Part shown: piece after piece, positions 42,526 to 53,159 of the stretch
How positions within the stretch are numbered: the first letter of the stretch is position 1
Layout: every line of letters begins with the position of its first letter
DNA from: Neodontobutis hainanensis
Taxonomy: Eukaryota; Chordata; Actinopteri; Gobiiformes; Odontobutidae
DNA: 64,000 bases
Direction: 5' to 3'
NCBI GenBank assembly: GCA_024349245.1
Contig: JALDNG010000736.1
Span: 1 to 64,000 of the forward strand
The notes under the pieces: model-generated
The model's database searches: none
Told to the model about the DNA's origin: nothing
Seen by the model: only the letters and a program-made list of their open reading frames with translations
Made by a program: the position numbers and the translations under genes

Positions 42526-43757
42526 CAGGTGCTGGTCATATAATTAGAAAATCATCAAAATGTTGATTTATTTCACTAATTCCATTCAAAAGTGAAACTT
42601 GCATATTATATTTATTCATTAAACACTTTTCTTTAACCAAGGAAAATCCCAAATTCAGTATCTCAGAAAATTTAAATATTGTGAAAAGGTTCAATATTGA
42701 AGAGCCCTGGTGCCACACTCTAATCAGCTAATAAACCCAAAAAAAGTGAACAAGCAATAGGGATAACCGCACCTGGAGAGGATTGTGACACAAAACCCAT
42801 TCAAAAACGTGAGGGAGATTCAGAAAGAGTGGACTGCAGCTGGAGTCAGTGCTTCAAGAACCACTGCGCACAGACGTATTCAAGACATGGGTTTCAGCTT
42901 CGCTTTCCTTGTGTCAAGCCACTCTTGAACAACAGACAGCTTCAGAAGCATCTCGCCTGGGACTGCTGCTGAGTGGTCCAAACTTATGTTCTCTGACAAA
43001 AGTAAATTTTGCATTTCCTTTGGAAATCAGGGTCCCAGAGTCTGGAGGAAGAGAGGAGAGACACACAATCCACGTTGCTTGAGGTCCAGTGTAAAGTTTC
43101 CACAGTCAGTGATGCTTTGGAGCCATGTCATCTGCTGGTGTTGGTCCACTGTGTTTTCTGAGGTACAAGGTCAACGCAGCCGTATTCCAGGAGGTTTTAG
43201 GGCACTTCATGCTTCTGGCTGCTGACCAACTTTTTTGAGATGCAGATTTCTCGGCACCTGCACCAAGTGCCAAAGCAACCAGTACCTGGTTTAAGGACCA
43301 TGGTATCCCTGTTCTAACTTGGCCAGCAAACTCGCCTCACCTTATCCCCAGAGAGAAGGGTATTGTGAAAAGGAGGAGGCAATATGCAGAAGAGCTGAAG
43401 GCCACTATCAGAGCAACCTAAACAGTGCCACAGACTGATCGACTCCATGCCACGCCGCAAAAAGAGCCCTAACTAAGTATTGAGTGCTATACATGATCAT
43501 ACTTTTCATGTTCATACTTTTCAGTTGGCCAAGAGTCAGTTTCTAAACATCTTTCCTTTGTATTGGTCATAAGTAATATTCAAATTTTCTGAGATACTGA
43601 ATTTGGGATTTTATTATAATCATCAACATTTAAATTATTACACTTTGAAATATATCAGTCTGTGTGTAATGAATAATATACAAGTTCAACTTTTTAATGG
43701 AATTAGTAAAATAAACCAACTTTTTAAGATTTTTCTAAATTATATGACCAGCACCTG
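42526..43757 (+). mobile_element. Tc1/mariner-type transposon, full length but degraded
   Basis: CAGGTGCTGGTCATATAATT at the left end pairs with the reverse complement at the right end (43,757), and the inverted repeats extend further inward with mismatches. TA precedes the left end. Internal sequence keeps the order of a Tc1 transposase (helix-turn-helix part near 42,700-42,900 and a DDE part near 43,100-43,480), but stops and deletions break the frame. The 3' half is repeated at 2,113-2,832. Confidence 0.8.
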
Positions 43758-43769
43758 TGTTATAACTGT

Positions 43770-43978
43770 GTTATCCCAAAAATAAAGCTTTGAGAAAGAG
43801 AAACCACGGAACCAGCGTTTTGTCTCTTTTCTCTCTCTCCCTCTGATCAGAGCCTTAGAGGCAGGCTTTATCATCGGTAACCCTTCAGAGTCTAGAACTG
43901 ACATAGCGGAGCACAGAGCAGTCCCACCAGAGACAGAGGGAAAGGAGTTCTCTTCACACATTAGTTTTGTCCAGTCTT
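43770..43978 (+). mobile_element. Endogenous retrovirus LTR fragment, second copy
   Basis: AATAAAGCTTTGAGAAAG to ACATTAGTTTTGTCC, same as 2,850-3,060 and related to the R-U5 end of the ERV-B LTR. Confidence 0.65.
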
Positions 43979-44385
43979 TTCACTAGAACAAATGTTAAGA
44001 GGCAAACGAGGTTAGTTTGGCTAAAAGAGTCAACAGGTTTGTTAAAAGGACTACTGATGGTGCGTTGTTGCAATGCACAGCCGTCTATTGACCCTCTTGG
44101 ATGGAGTAAAAGTCAGTGTTTGATTCAAGCTTTTTTGGCTAAAATAAAATAAAAACCCACAGTGTTGAGCCCAGGGCCAGGTTACGGCTTGACCTCCTCG
44201 TTCCTAGAAGGAGTTACATGTGCATGGGGTGCCATGGGAAGAAAATGTAATGTTTTTTTTTAAGGAGAACCAGGGGCTGTACCGGGCCCGTGTAGCCCGG
44301 ACTGAGAGGCCAGAGGCTGGGGAGAGTAGCAGAGGCGGTGCAGCCTGGTGCTGGAGGTCTTACCTCGGGCCAGGCTCCAGCTCTG

Positions 44386-44690
44386 AGTCCTTCATTGGCC
44401 CAGGGGCACAAACACAATCATTGTTGTGTGCAATAATCTTCAGTCTCGGGCTTCTCGACAAGCCCCATAGACAGATGCAAAGCCAGGAAAGCCTTCATTT
44501 CAGATACACATACAATGTACCGCTTATAAAACCTGGACTGTGGCTTCAGCTGTTTTGAGGATAAAACCCGATGAGCATAACGGTTAGTCTTTAATTGTAA
44601 CAAGGTTCCAAAATTGTGTGTGCCAGTGAGTTCATCAAAAGGCTTTATCCACTCCTGATGAACTTCCAGTCCTCATCTTCAGTGATTGGC
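44386..44690 (-). pseudogene. piggyBac-type transposase fragment (copy B)
   Basis: Same minus-strand frame as at 3,475-3,775 (RFYKRYIVCVSEMKAFLALH). Nearly identical duplicate. Confidence 0.55.
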
Positions 44691-45199
44691 CTGTAGCTAT
44701 AATCTCTTCCTCGGCCTCTCCCTGGGCCTCCGCCTCTCACCCACATTTCTCTTCTCCCAAACCTGACTCCTCTCCTCTCCGTCCTCCTGTGTTAGAAACT
44801 GAAACAGCAGCACGGCCGGAAAAACCCTCAGCTCCACTGGCACCTTCACTCTGGCTGCTATTCTCACTCTCCCTTATTTCATAACAATAACAAGAATAAT
44901 ACAGTTTATTTATATAGCACATTTCAAATGACAAGCATAGACTCAATATAACTAAGACTTACTTGTCAGAAAGTAAATGTTCTCCCCTGGAGTCAGAGTC
45001 TGCAGCAGACGGCACAACGGCTTGGCGCTCATGTTCTCGTCTCACAATTTCTACTCTCACCGACGTAGAGCTCTCACCGACTGCATTCTCCCCACCTGAA
45101 ACAACGTGTCAAAGGCTTATGTACTAAATCTGAAAATTAAAATGAGCTAAACACAACTTATCTTAATTATACACCTGACCTATTCAAAAACACAAAGGT

Positions 45200-46017
45200 T
45201 TTTATTTATTTATTGAAATTCACACCTGTATCTTCAAATGCTTATTATTGTACCCAACTTTTCCTTTACTAAAAAAAAGTCTGTTGGATTTACATAAAAA
45301 AAAAATATATGAATAAAATATATGCTGTTTTAAATGTTCTCATAAAAATCTTTAGAACACAATAAGAAATAAAACCTAATCATATGGAATTAGTATTCGG
45401 TTATATATGTTACAGTTTTGTCACAATATACAAACTCACCTCTCTTTGAGACATCAGTAGATTTTTCACTCAACATTACAGCTTGGCTTTAAAAATGACG
45501 TGTGTTTTTAACATAACATAGAACTTATATTCAAATAAAATAGTTTTTCAGCACTTCATGCTTCAGGTTTATTGTTTATCTTCATACAGTGATGCTTTTC
45601 TTTTCACCACTCCATTAGATTTTCCAACAGCGGCTCTTAATCAAAGCTCACTTAATAAACTCATATTAGTGACTAAAGACACTTGTTTGGGGCTTCATTG
45701 AAACGCCTTGTAAAATTAGACTTTAGCTTGCTGCTAACAAGTTACTTTGTGAACCACTGGACGAACAGCTGAATATTTCTCTGATAGGTACTTACCTTCA
45801 CTTCACCTGACCACTGTCCTGTGGCAACGCCGTGTGAGATGTTTTGCCAAGACCCTTTAAAGGTAGTGAAATAAAACACATAGAATGAGTCTGCCAAATA
45901 TTTTCAAGTCTCCCTCATGTAATAAAATATGCACATTGTCTTGTTGCAGGAACAAGTACAACTTACAGCCAATGGGAGCACCACAGACACTCCTGCTCAC
46001 ATTAACAGCATGTCCCA
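45200..46017. other. No gene recognised; possible short minus-strand exon
   Basis: AT-rich. A short minus-strand frame near 45,860-46,000 (CKLYLFLQQDNVHILLHEGD) may be an exon of an unknown gene. Nothing else supported. Confidence 0.3.
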
Positions 46018-46235
46018 GTGTTGTAGTCGAGTCTCCAGTTTTCGAGTCCAAGTCACTTTCAAGTCCTCAGTGTTTAAGTCCAAGTCCAAGTCCAAGGGTC
46101 CAGTGCTTGTGCTGTCGATGTGCATGACTTGCGAGTCCTTTGTGTTCAAGTCCGAGTCCTTGTGTCTGAGAATAAACGAGTCCAAGTTTGAGTCAGAGCC
46201 ATAAAAAAGCAAGTCCAAGTCCAAGTCCAGGACTA
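46018..46235. repeat. AGTCC-rich minisatellite, part 2 (apparently unoccupied gypsy target)
   Basis: Contains ATGACTTGCGAGTCCTTTGT uninterrupted at about 46,125-46,145, which is the left flank at 1,426-1,440 joined to the right flank at 40,702-40,712 with one GAGTC. It is followed by the same CAAGTCCGAG and AATAAA-GAGTCC sequence as 40,716-40,800. Confidence 0.85.
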
Positions 46236-46820
46236 GAGTACACAAACAGCACAATGCTAACATTATTAAAAGTTATTGTATGAAGTGTAAAACTCTTACC
46301 TGATGGCAGATTTTCCAGGTCAAACAACATCAAATATGGAACATGCCCCAAGACCAGCCGTTCTGAACAGCCCTGCCCCACTCCTGTATGCAGGCCATTA
46401 AAACAAAGTGGCTCTGGAAAGTAAAGAGTAGCCTATTTTACACAATATGCTTTCACAAAGCATTAGATGAACACGCTATTTAGACGGATTTTTTACATTT
46501 AAATTGATCTAAATGAATGATTTATCTTCAAGGCAGTGCATAAAGCATTTGCTAACCTTATTATTATCTTTGATAACACTTGTCTGTTCATGCTAAGGTC
46601 TGCCAAAACGTGCATCTGTATGACTGCATTATAACTCTAGGCGTCATTTAAGACAGTTTAATGAAATTTTACCTTTAAAAAAAGCTCTCCAGGTCCTAGA
46701 GACCCAATAAGAAGACAAGAGTCCTAAGCAGCTGAGTCTTTAAAGCACTAAACTGGTATTAATCGATTATTGATGCTTTTAGCCTAAGCTAGCTTGACGA
46801 CGTCGTGCGTCAGTGCCATG
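46236..46820. other. Unassigned; possible minus-strand exon 46,391-46,300
   Basis: A minus-strand frame encodes GCSERLVLGHVPYLMLFDLE and ends at CCATCAG|GTAAGAG, a good donor. I do not recognise the protein. The rest is AT-rich. Confidence 0.25.
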
Positions 46821-46837
46821 GAAACAGAAGGTCCGGT

Positions 46838-47085
46838 GGGGCTATATAAGACGGCTCCAGTTAGAATTTTTCACTTCTCACTTGGCTTGTCCAGTGCGTT
46901 GCTGAACTGAGTTTCAGATTGACTTTTCCTAGAAAACCGAACGCTGCATACCACAGTATAATCTTCTCTTTGCAAAAATAAACATATTTTAATATTTTGG
47001 TATTATCATATGTTTAAGGTTTGCCAGATCCTCAGAAATGGCACATGCTTTTGACCTCCGGTCATCTTGGATTTCTTTTCTGAAG
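46838..47085 (+). promoter_or_regulatory. TATA-box promoter and first exon of an acidic-protein gene
   Basis: GCTATATAAGACGG at 46,841-46,854 is a strong TATA box in a CG-richer patch with CGTCATGCGTC-like and CCATGGAAAC motifs just upstream. Transcription would start near 46,870-46,880. The first exon ends at CTGAAG|GTAAGATA (47,085). An ATG at 47,038 opens 16 codons (MAHAFDLRSSWISFLK) but joins the next exon in a frame that stops after about 20 more codons, so the coding start is unresolved. Confidence 0.5.
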
Positions 47086-47899
47086 GTAAGATAACTGTTT
47101 AATCAAATAAGACTGCATTAGGATAGTATTTATAATATTTTCTGTCCATATAACGTGTTTGATGTGTATTATGATAACCGTTTGGGTGGGAGTAGCTACC
47201 AAAGCTAAAATGGTCAATTTAAGAAAAATATAGTTTTGTTATAAACTGACATTTACTCGACGATTTAAATATGTAGTAACGCTAAAAGTAGATTCAATCT
47301 GTAGTGAGTAATGCACACTTTAATTTTACCAGAGAATATGTCAGTAAATTATTGAGTTTTAGTTTCAAATTTCACAAATGTTGCAGTGAAACTCTTGGAT
47401 AAAAATGGCGCGGAGTTAACGTTCTAAATTGGAATCCATTAAAAATGTTCATCTCCATGGAGACAGTACTTGTCCGTGTTTAACTGTCAGTAGATGGCAG
47501 GTGCATACCTGTGTATCTGTTGAACACTAACAACGGGAAAGTTAAACCTAAAACTGCAAATGTTGTGTTACAGAGTCAATTTCAATCAATTTATTTTAAA
47601 AAGAAATAGATTAACTGTGGCATTGTTGCCTACTGCAGCCTACTGTACAATGAAAGAGAAAACAAAATATAATCCAACAATCAGTCTATTTTGAATTACA
47701 CTTTCCACTTCCAAATAAAGTTAGTCACATATAACAGCTGCATTTTAATAAAAGTGTAACTTAGACAGTTTAAATAGTTAAAGTATAATAAGACAGACAT
47801 GACAGTTGAAGTATTAAACCTGTGCTAATTAGTTTGTATGTTTCTGGTCTTTGATGTTTTAATAAAACAAAGACTATATTATTTTATTCTCCATTGAAG
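47086..47899 (+). other. Intron of the acidic-protein gene
   Basis: AT-rich, bounded by GTAAG and TTGAAG. No repeats recognised. Confidence 0.45.
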
Positions 47900-48561
47900 G
47901 TCTGGGTCCTGCCGGTTCTGCGGACAATCCTATCTATATCTCCTCGGACGAGGAAGACGTAGGTGAGTACGAGGCACTACAACCAGCTCATGAAGAGGAG
48001 GAGGAAGAAGGGTCTGTTTCTTCTTCCACCTCCTCCTCTTCACCTGAACCATCTGATGAAGAGGAGGAAGATTGGGAGGAAGATTGGGATGATGATTATG
48101 ATGAAATAGACTCTGGTTACGAGAGCCTTTCTGATAATGAAGAGGATGATGAAGAGGAGCAAGAAGATGACCAGCAGTTTCCTCCGGAGGAGTTTTGGGA
48201 TGGCTGGCGCCAGAGAGACCCTCCTGCTGAAGCTGAAGAACAGGTGAGTCGGCCCCTGGCTCTCGTTCTTCAGCAACCGGCAGAGAGTCCTCCGGCGTTC
48301 ATCCCTCTCCAGAGCATGCTTGAACATGTTTTCCGTCCTCCAACTCCTCCTTCTTCCTCCTCGGCCCCCAGCGGATCCACCAAACGGTTCTTGGATGAAG
48401 AGGACGCTGAGGTGCCTTCCTCCAAGAGGCCACGTTCGGACCAGCCCGAAGAAAGCACAGACGATCCTACTCCATCGACCTCTGCTGGGACGTCCTTCCC
48501 CAGTCGCTTCACTCGCTACTTCCATCCCCAACCGGACTCGGACGACTCGGACTCCGACTGA
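47900..48561 (+). CDS. Unrecognised highly acidic protein
   Basis: Open for 219 codons (47,902 to a TGA at 48,559-48,561) behind an acceptor. The translation begins GPAGSADNPIYISSDEEDVG and is dominated by Glu/Asp/Ser clusters (roughly residues 15-90), then EEFWDGWRQRDPPAE, VSRPLALVLQQPAES, a Pro-rich PLQSMLEHVFRPPTPP piece and a basic nuclear-localisation-like SSKRPRSDQ before an acidic DSDDSDSD C-terminus. This looks like a disordered nuclear regulator. It lacks an in-frame ATG in this exon, and the visible first exon does not supply one, so the start exon is missing or the gene is broken. A minus-strand frame over the same bases is only its antisense. No family recognised. Confidence 0.45.
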
Positions 48562-48741
48562 CTTCATCTTTGATTTGGCAACAACAACGCCAATATTTTA
48601 CAACTTAAACTAGAGCAGAAATGCTATGTGGGATTTTTATTAACATTGAAAACAGAAACAAATACAGTCAACCTACAAAAGAAGTAGAAGACTAAAGCTT
48701 GTACAAAAACTAATCTGAGAAACTAAACCTGACCAGTTTTA
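48562..48741. other. 3' flank of the acidic gene
   Basis: AT-rich 3' flank. No clear AATAAA. Confidence 0.35.
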
Positions 48742-48925
48742 CTTTTCCCAGGATTTCCTCCAAAGTACGCCTTGTACTTGTTTTGACGTTTAAGTGAATA
48801 TATGCTTTATTCCTCCCACACTGGGAGAACTGGTACTGTATAAGACATAATTATTAGAGAGGGGGGGTTGTCCACCAACTGGAGGGTCGATGGTGCGAGC
48901 CGCCCTTCTCTGTTCTTGATATATT
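48742..48925. repeat. Repeat with tRNA-like phrase, copy 1 (partner 61,395-61,585)
   Basis: TTTTCCCAGGATTT, CGCCTTG, CCACACTGGGAGAACTGGTA and GTTGTCCACCAACTGGAGGG are shared with 61,395-61,585. A third related phrase is at 61,835-61,895. On the minus strand it resembles a SINE-type tRNA-like element (CTCCAGTTGGTGGACAAC). Confidence 0.6.
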
Positions 48926-48956
48926 ATTCCTAAAATTAAAATAAAGTAAGGAATAC

Positions 48957-49461
48957 TGTTACGCCCAAAAGAGTCGAACATATTTAAAAGAGGACACAGG
49001 AGGCAAAACAGTTCATTTCAAAAATAGTTTTTATTCATTTAGTTTTAGACCTAATGTTTTTCTCTCTTTATGTAAATAAAAGAGAATCCAAAACCCTCCC
49101 GTGCCTGAAAAAAATAAAACAGGAAAGTAACAAAAGAAAGGAGGACCTGGTGAGCCGGCCAACCCTGTACAGGGCCGTAGAAGCCGGTGCCAACTCCTCT
49201 ACCACCCTACACAACACAACCTATCATTACTAACCTGAACAAAATAAAGAACGATAACTCAGACAGCCTGTCCCATCAGGCCAAACAAAAACAAGGCTAG
49301 GCTAACAAGGACTGCAGAGGCATGGAGCAAGCCGGCTGCGCAGCGTTGTCACCGGAACAGCTGAGGCGAGCGGCGACCCAGCGAGAGCCTCCCAGGTGAC
49401 CTATATACTCTGATGTTTGCTAGTTTGCTCAAAGGCTGTTTGACAACGAACAGTCCACACA
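48957..49461 (-). mobile_element. Ty3/gypsy LTR, copy 2
   Basis: TGTTACGCCCAAAAGAG to CAGTCCACACA, about 505 bases with TGT...ACA ends, different in sequence from the LTR at 40,126. It adjoins a gypsy RT fragment directly, so the rest of pol has been deleted. Confidence 0.65.
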
Positions 49462-49841
49462 AAAGTAAGCCTCACAAAATGACAGACCTGACAGTATAAT
49501 CCTAATCAACCGCTGAAATGTTGCCGGTGCATTTCACATGCCAAATGACATAACATTGTATTGAAAAAAATCATCTGGGGTTACACAGGCTGAGACTTGT
49601 TTTGCACGCTCAGTGAGCGGCACCTGCCAGTAACCTTTCAACAGAACAGAACTTGGACACAAACGTAGCCCCACCCACTCGATCTACACAGTCCTCAATG
49701 CGAGGCAATGGAAAACAGTCCTGCTTCGTAACATTATTTACTTTCCTGTAGTCCGTGCAAAACGATCTTCACCATTAGATTTTAACGCAAGCAAAACAGG
49801 GAGAGCTTCAAGGACTATAACTGAACTCTGCAATACCACGA
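49462..49841 (-). mobile_element. Ty3/gypsy RT fragment, copy 2 (part interrupted by ERV-B)
   Basis: Minus-strand frames read RFCTDYRKVNNVTKQDCFPL and PRIEDCVDRVGGATFVSK, followed by PRQHFSG-like and LSFCEAYF pieces with stops. Its N-terminal continuation is at 58,393-58,650, on the other side of ERV-B. Confidence 0.75.
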
Positions 49842-49846
49842 GCTAC

Positions 49847-50561
49847 TGCTATAAGTAAAATGTTATTTTAATCATATATTGGAATGATATCCTTTTTAAT
49901 ATAGTTTGTATCCTTTTTTAACCTAGTTTGTAGATGAGTTTTGGAGTGCTTATGACTTCATTGTAGTTATTAAGGGCTTTAGTTAGACTACCCATTGTAG
50001 GACATTGTACATGGCTTTGTGCCTCTTTGGGTGGACAGGATGCTTTGAGCCATATGGACTTCCATATATGGACACACTGCTTTGCTGCACAAGAAACATC
50101 TGTCTTTTTTCTTTTTTTAGTTACATTCTGAATGTATTCTGGGATTGGTAGATGCACCATTACCATGTAAAGTCACACTGCCATTGTATATAAACTGTGC
50201 GTTCACAATAAAGCTTTGAGAAAGGAGAGAACAGAACCACGAAAACTGTGTGTGCCTTTTGTCTCTTTCTCCCACTGATCAGTGCTCAGACAATTGTACG
50301 TAACTGTCGGGATTCAAGAAACTGACTTAGCGGAGCGAGTTGCGGACAATAATCTGAATATGATATCATTAGTTAGCGGGATGCTGACAGTAGCCAAGCA
50401 GTAGGTACTGGGTAAAAATAAGTTTGCGGAGCGGACTATCGAGCCCAGCTATAGCGCGGTAGATTAGCTAATCTGTATTGGTCAAGCGGGAAGCTGACTT
50501 CGGCCGAATAAATCCGGAAAAAACATCTATCGACTAGCTAGAGTAAAAAACATTATTCCAT
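49847..50561 (+). mobile_element. ERV-B 5' LTR
   Basis: 715 bases. A TATA box (TGTATATAAACTG) near 50,185 and AATAAA near 50,207 mark the end of U3 and a very short R; U5 includes the GACTTAGCGGAGCGAG phrase. It also carries the signals seen in the older relatives at 2,850 and 43,770. Confidence 0.9.
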
Positions 50562-50562
50562 T

Positions 50563-50580
50563 GGTGTCAGAAGTGGGATC
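50563..50580 (+). promoter_or_regulatory. ERV-B primer-binding site, tRNA-Leu type
   Basis: TGGTGTCAGAAGTGGGAT starts one base after the LTR. Its reverse complement agrees with the 3' end of a tRNA-Leu (CAA-type) including CCA, as I remember that tRNA. Confidence 0.7.
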
Positions 50581-50804
50581 CAGAGCGGCATCATCGGACC
50601 ACGGGCTGGACAACGAACTCAAAGCCCACCTAGCGCGCAACTCATCAAGCCTTCCGGCAGCATAGACAGACAGCGGCCGTGGAGAAGAGGTGGGACCGAG
50701 ACTTCCTTGCCAGACTGGTGGCCCGAGGTGAAGCTCCTGGAGTCCCTGAGATCGAACTACACTTCTCATTGTGTCCGGGTAAGTGCCAACTTTGAAAAAC
50801 TAAA

Positions 50805-51038
50805 ATGGGGTTGTGTAAATCCAAAAGTAACGCTGAACCAAATTCTGCATTATGTGAATTTATGGAAAAAAAGTATCCAGGCTCAACTAAAAGGGTTAAT
50901 ATATGGGAAAAAAAGTTGGGATTTCCAGAAGGGGGTAGTTTAAGTGTTCAACAGTTACAACAATTAAGACAAAATGTGGAAAACTGTTACAAGAATATAT
51001 GGCCTAAAAATAAAAATGAACTAATAAAAGTAAAATGA
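50805..51038 (+). CDS. ERV-B gag: matrix N-terminus
   Basis: A frame of 77 codons starts MGLCKSK, an N-myristoylation signal (Gly2) followed by basic residues, as in retroviral matrix proteins that bind the inner plasma membrane. It has VNIWEKKLGFPEGGSLSVQQ and ends at a stop at 51,038. The rest of gag resumes at 51,241 in another frame after an A-rich stretch of about 200 bases with stops. Confidence 0.65.
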   Translation: MGLCKSKSNAEPNSALCEFMEKKYPGSTKRVNIWEKKLGFPEGGSLSVQQLQQLRQNVENCYKNIWPKNKNELIKVK

Positions 51039-51240
51039 ACAATAGAAGATTTGCTTAAAACAGTAGGACCAAGAAGCAAAACCTTAAATTGAATAAAAGT
51101 AATAAAAGAAAACAATAGGACCAAATCTGACTGAAATCAAAAACAAATGTAATCATTTTAACACCTAGAAAGCCACCTATAGCAGCAGCACTCTATCCTC
51201 CATTGCACACCATTGTACTGACCCGACAGGACTGTCACCT

Positions 51241-52218
51241 TTGACAAAACCAGTTACAGCTCAGACACCAGTTAGATTGATTGAGCAAATGTTGGTGCAG
51301 CCCAGTGGGGAGTTTCCTATGTATCAAGTTGCAGGAGGAGATGGTATACAACAGGTTTTCAGACCATGGGACAGGACAGAAATGAAACAGGCAGCTGGAT
51401 GTGTTCCTGACCCCAGACATGGTACGCATGCTTTTGAAAAAAATTGGATCTCATTGTGTAAACAGTGGAGGCCGACTGGTGAAGAATGCAGAAAATTGTT
51501 GTGCATGATTAGTAAAGATGAAGCTTATAAATGGGACAAGTTGTTTGATGAGAGTAGAACTATAGAAAAAGTGGTTTCTAAAGAAGTACAGTGGGACAGA
51601 GATGACGACTACCAAGACATGGTAAATGAAATAGTTCTTTTTGCTAAAGAGGTTTGGGGTAACTATTCAGGTCTTCAAAATGTAATGCAAATGACTCAGG
51701 GTCCTGAAGAGAGTGCACCTTTGTTTTTGGCTAAATTCCTTAAAGCATATGAGCAACAGACAGAACAGGAAAAGGGTAAGTTTGGGTCTAGCCCTATAGG
51801 ACCATTTGAGGCAGCCGTTGTAGCACTTGGATTAAATAGATTAAACTCAGAAACTCAGATTTTAATACAGATTAATGGAGAAATTGAAAATCTTTTAATA
51901 GATAGCGGTGCATCTAAATCAGTATTATCTACTAAGTGTAAACGGAAAAATCATATTCCATTGTCAAACAAAACTGTAGTTACAATAGGAAACACTAATC
52001 AAATGCAATTGGAAGCGGTAACAAGTCCACTTATAGTAGAGGGCCTAGATCGGATTGTGGAACATGAATTTATTTTATCTAGATCTTGTCCAATTAATCT
52101 ATGTGGAAGAGACCTTATGAAGAAAATGTGTATGACAGTAGAAAGTACACCGACTGAGGTTAAAATGAGCAACAGTTTGTGTTACACGGACATGACATAC
52201 CTCTTGTCATCTATATGA
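51241..52218 (+). CDS. ERV-B capsid fused to protease, nucleocapsid missing
   Basis: A 325-codon frame. Residues up to about 200 are capsid (GEFPMYQVAGGDGIQQVF; a major-homology-like ESAPLFLAKFLKAYEQQ). At residue 210 the frame passes directly into retropepsin (LLIDSGASKSVL, active-site Asp-Ser-Gly; LCGRDLM). No zinc knuckle exists between them, although ERV-A has one. This looks like an in-frame internal deletion. The frame stops at 52,218 inside the following domain, which continues in an overlapping frame. Confidence 0.75.
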   Translation: MTKPVTAQTPVRLIEQMLVQPSGEFPMYQVAGGDGIQQVFRPWDRTEMKQAAGCVPDPRHGTHAFEKNWISLCKQWRPTGEECRKLLCMISKDEAYKWDKLFDESRTIEKVVSKEVQWDRDDDYQDMVNEIVLFAKEVWGNYSGLQNVMQMTQGPEESAPLFLAKFLKAYEQQTEQEKGKFGSSPIGPFEAAVVALGLNRLNSETQILIQINGEIENLLIDSGASKSVLSTKCKRKNHIPLSNKTVVTIGNTNQMQLEAVTSPLIVEGLDRIVEHEFILSRSCPINLCGRDLMKKMCMTVESTPTEVKMSNSLCYTDMTYLLSSI

Positions 52219-53156
52219 TGCAACTAGATGAGCAACACACAGAGGCAGGACAGATAGTTCTTGACATAGCCCGACAATACACCACTCAGTCAAGACACTT
52301 CATGACAGCAGAAGAATTACATTGTACGTTGCATGTGTCACAGGGACCTGATGACAATTATGAAGAAGACTTTTACAAACAGATTAAAGACGCACACAAC
52401 ACCTTAATGGTAAAAAGTTTATACTGTAGTAAGTCTAGAGCCGTATGCTCAGTAGAGTTACACTCTGAACAAATGCATCTGTTTACTGGACACACACCAC
52501 ATGTTTCTATTGCCAGAGATGATACAGATGAGTGGAAAGACCTACAATCTTTTCTGACTATGATACTCTTCAATGACGCCAAGTCAGGGTGGGTTACTGT
52601 TGGGGATAAAGTACGGTTTAATCCAACTCTGGAGGTGTATGAAATAAGTTTGTGGCAAATGTGGTCAGTGTTTAAGACGGTATGGATGAGAGAGTCTGTG
52701 GAGAAATGTATGATGATATCAGAGTCAATCGCAGCTGACTTAGAACAGATACCAGACATACTTTGGTCAAAAGGTCCAACGGACGTGGGCAGGCTAAATG
52801 TACCTCCCTACCGCATCACTACAAACACAAACACTAAACCTCAACTTAGACAGTACCCAATCTCACAAGAGGCGCAGGAAGGGGCATTGAGCTGTCTCAA
52901 CGATTATTTAAATGCTGGTGTGATTATTCCATACAACAAAGAAGGTGCAAACACACCAATTTGTCCAATCAAGAAAAAAGGGACAATGGTCAGATGGAGG
53001 TTCATTCATGATCTAAGGGCAATAAATGCACTCACTAAACCAATTCCATCGGTTGTAGCCAATCCACATACCATTTGGACAAAGATAAAACCGACACATA
53101 AGTGGTTTTCAACAATTGATTTGGCTAATGCATTTTTTTTCAGTACCAATACATGA
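52179..53156 (+). CDS. ERV-B PR-RT insert domain and RT N-terminus
   Basis: A 325-codon frame. Residues 5-130 form the insert domain shared with ERV-A: IPLVIYMMQLDE, LHCTLHVSQGPDDNYEE and TPHVSIARD, with motifs H48-x-T50 and H108-x-S110 (codons at 52,320 and 52,500). Residues about 200-325 are RT fingers and palm start: LRQYPISQEAQEGALS, NTPICPIKKKG and KWFSTIDLANAF (first catalytic Asp). It ends by a frameshift in a T run near 53,135-53,145. Confidence 0.7.
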   Translation: MLHGHDIPLVIYMMQLDEQHTEAGQIVLDIARQYTTQSRHFMTAEELHCTLHVSQGPDDNYEEDFYKQIKDAHNTLMVKSLYCSKSRAVCSVELHSEQMHLFTGHTPHVSIARDDTDEWKDLQSFLTMILFNDAKSGWVTVGDKVRFNPTLEVYEISLWQMWSVFKTVWMRESVEKCMMISESIAADLEQIPDILWSKGPTDVGRLNVPPYRITTNTNTKPQLRQYPISQEAQEGALSCLNDYLNAGVIIPYNKEGANTPICPIKKKGTMVRWRFIHDLRAINALTKPIPSVVANPHTIWTKIKPTHKWFSTIDLANAFFFSTNT

Positions 53157-53159
53157 AGA

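Larger units (their letters stand above)
43014..45199. repeat. Segmental duplication, copy B (partner 2,113-4,281)
   Basis: Carries the Tc1 3' half, the LTR fragment and the piggyBac fragment in the same order as copy A. It has a few bases that copy A lacks (for example AATGGAATTAGTAAAATAAACC near 43,697), showing that copy A is not a strict later copy of this one. Confidence 0.9.

Noticed and set aside
48040..48567. 175-codon minus-strand frame with hydrophobic end
   Set aside because: Antisense of the acidic frame; GAG/GAA codons give CTC/TTC on the other strand.
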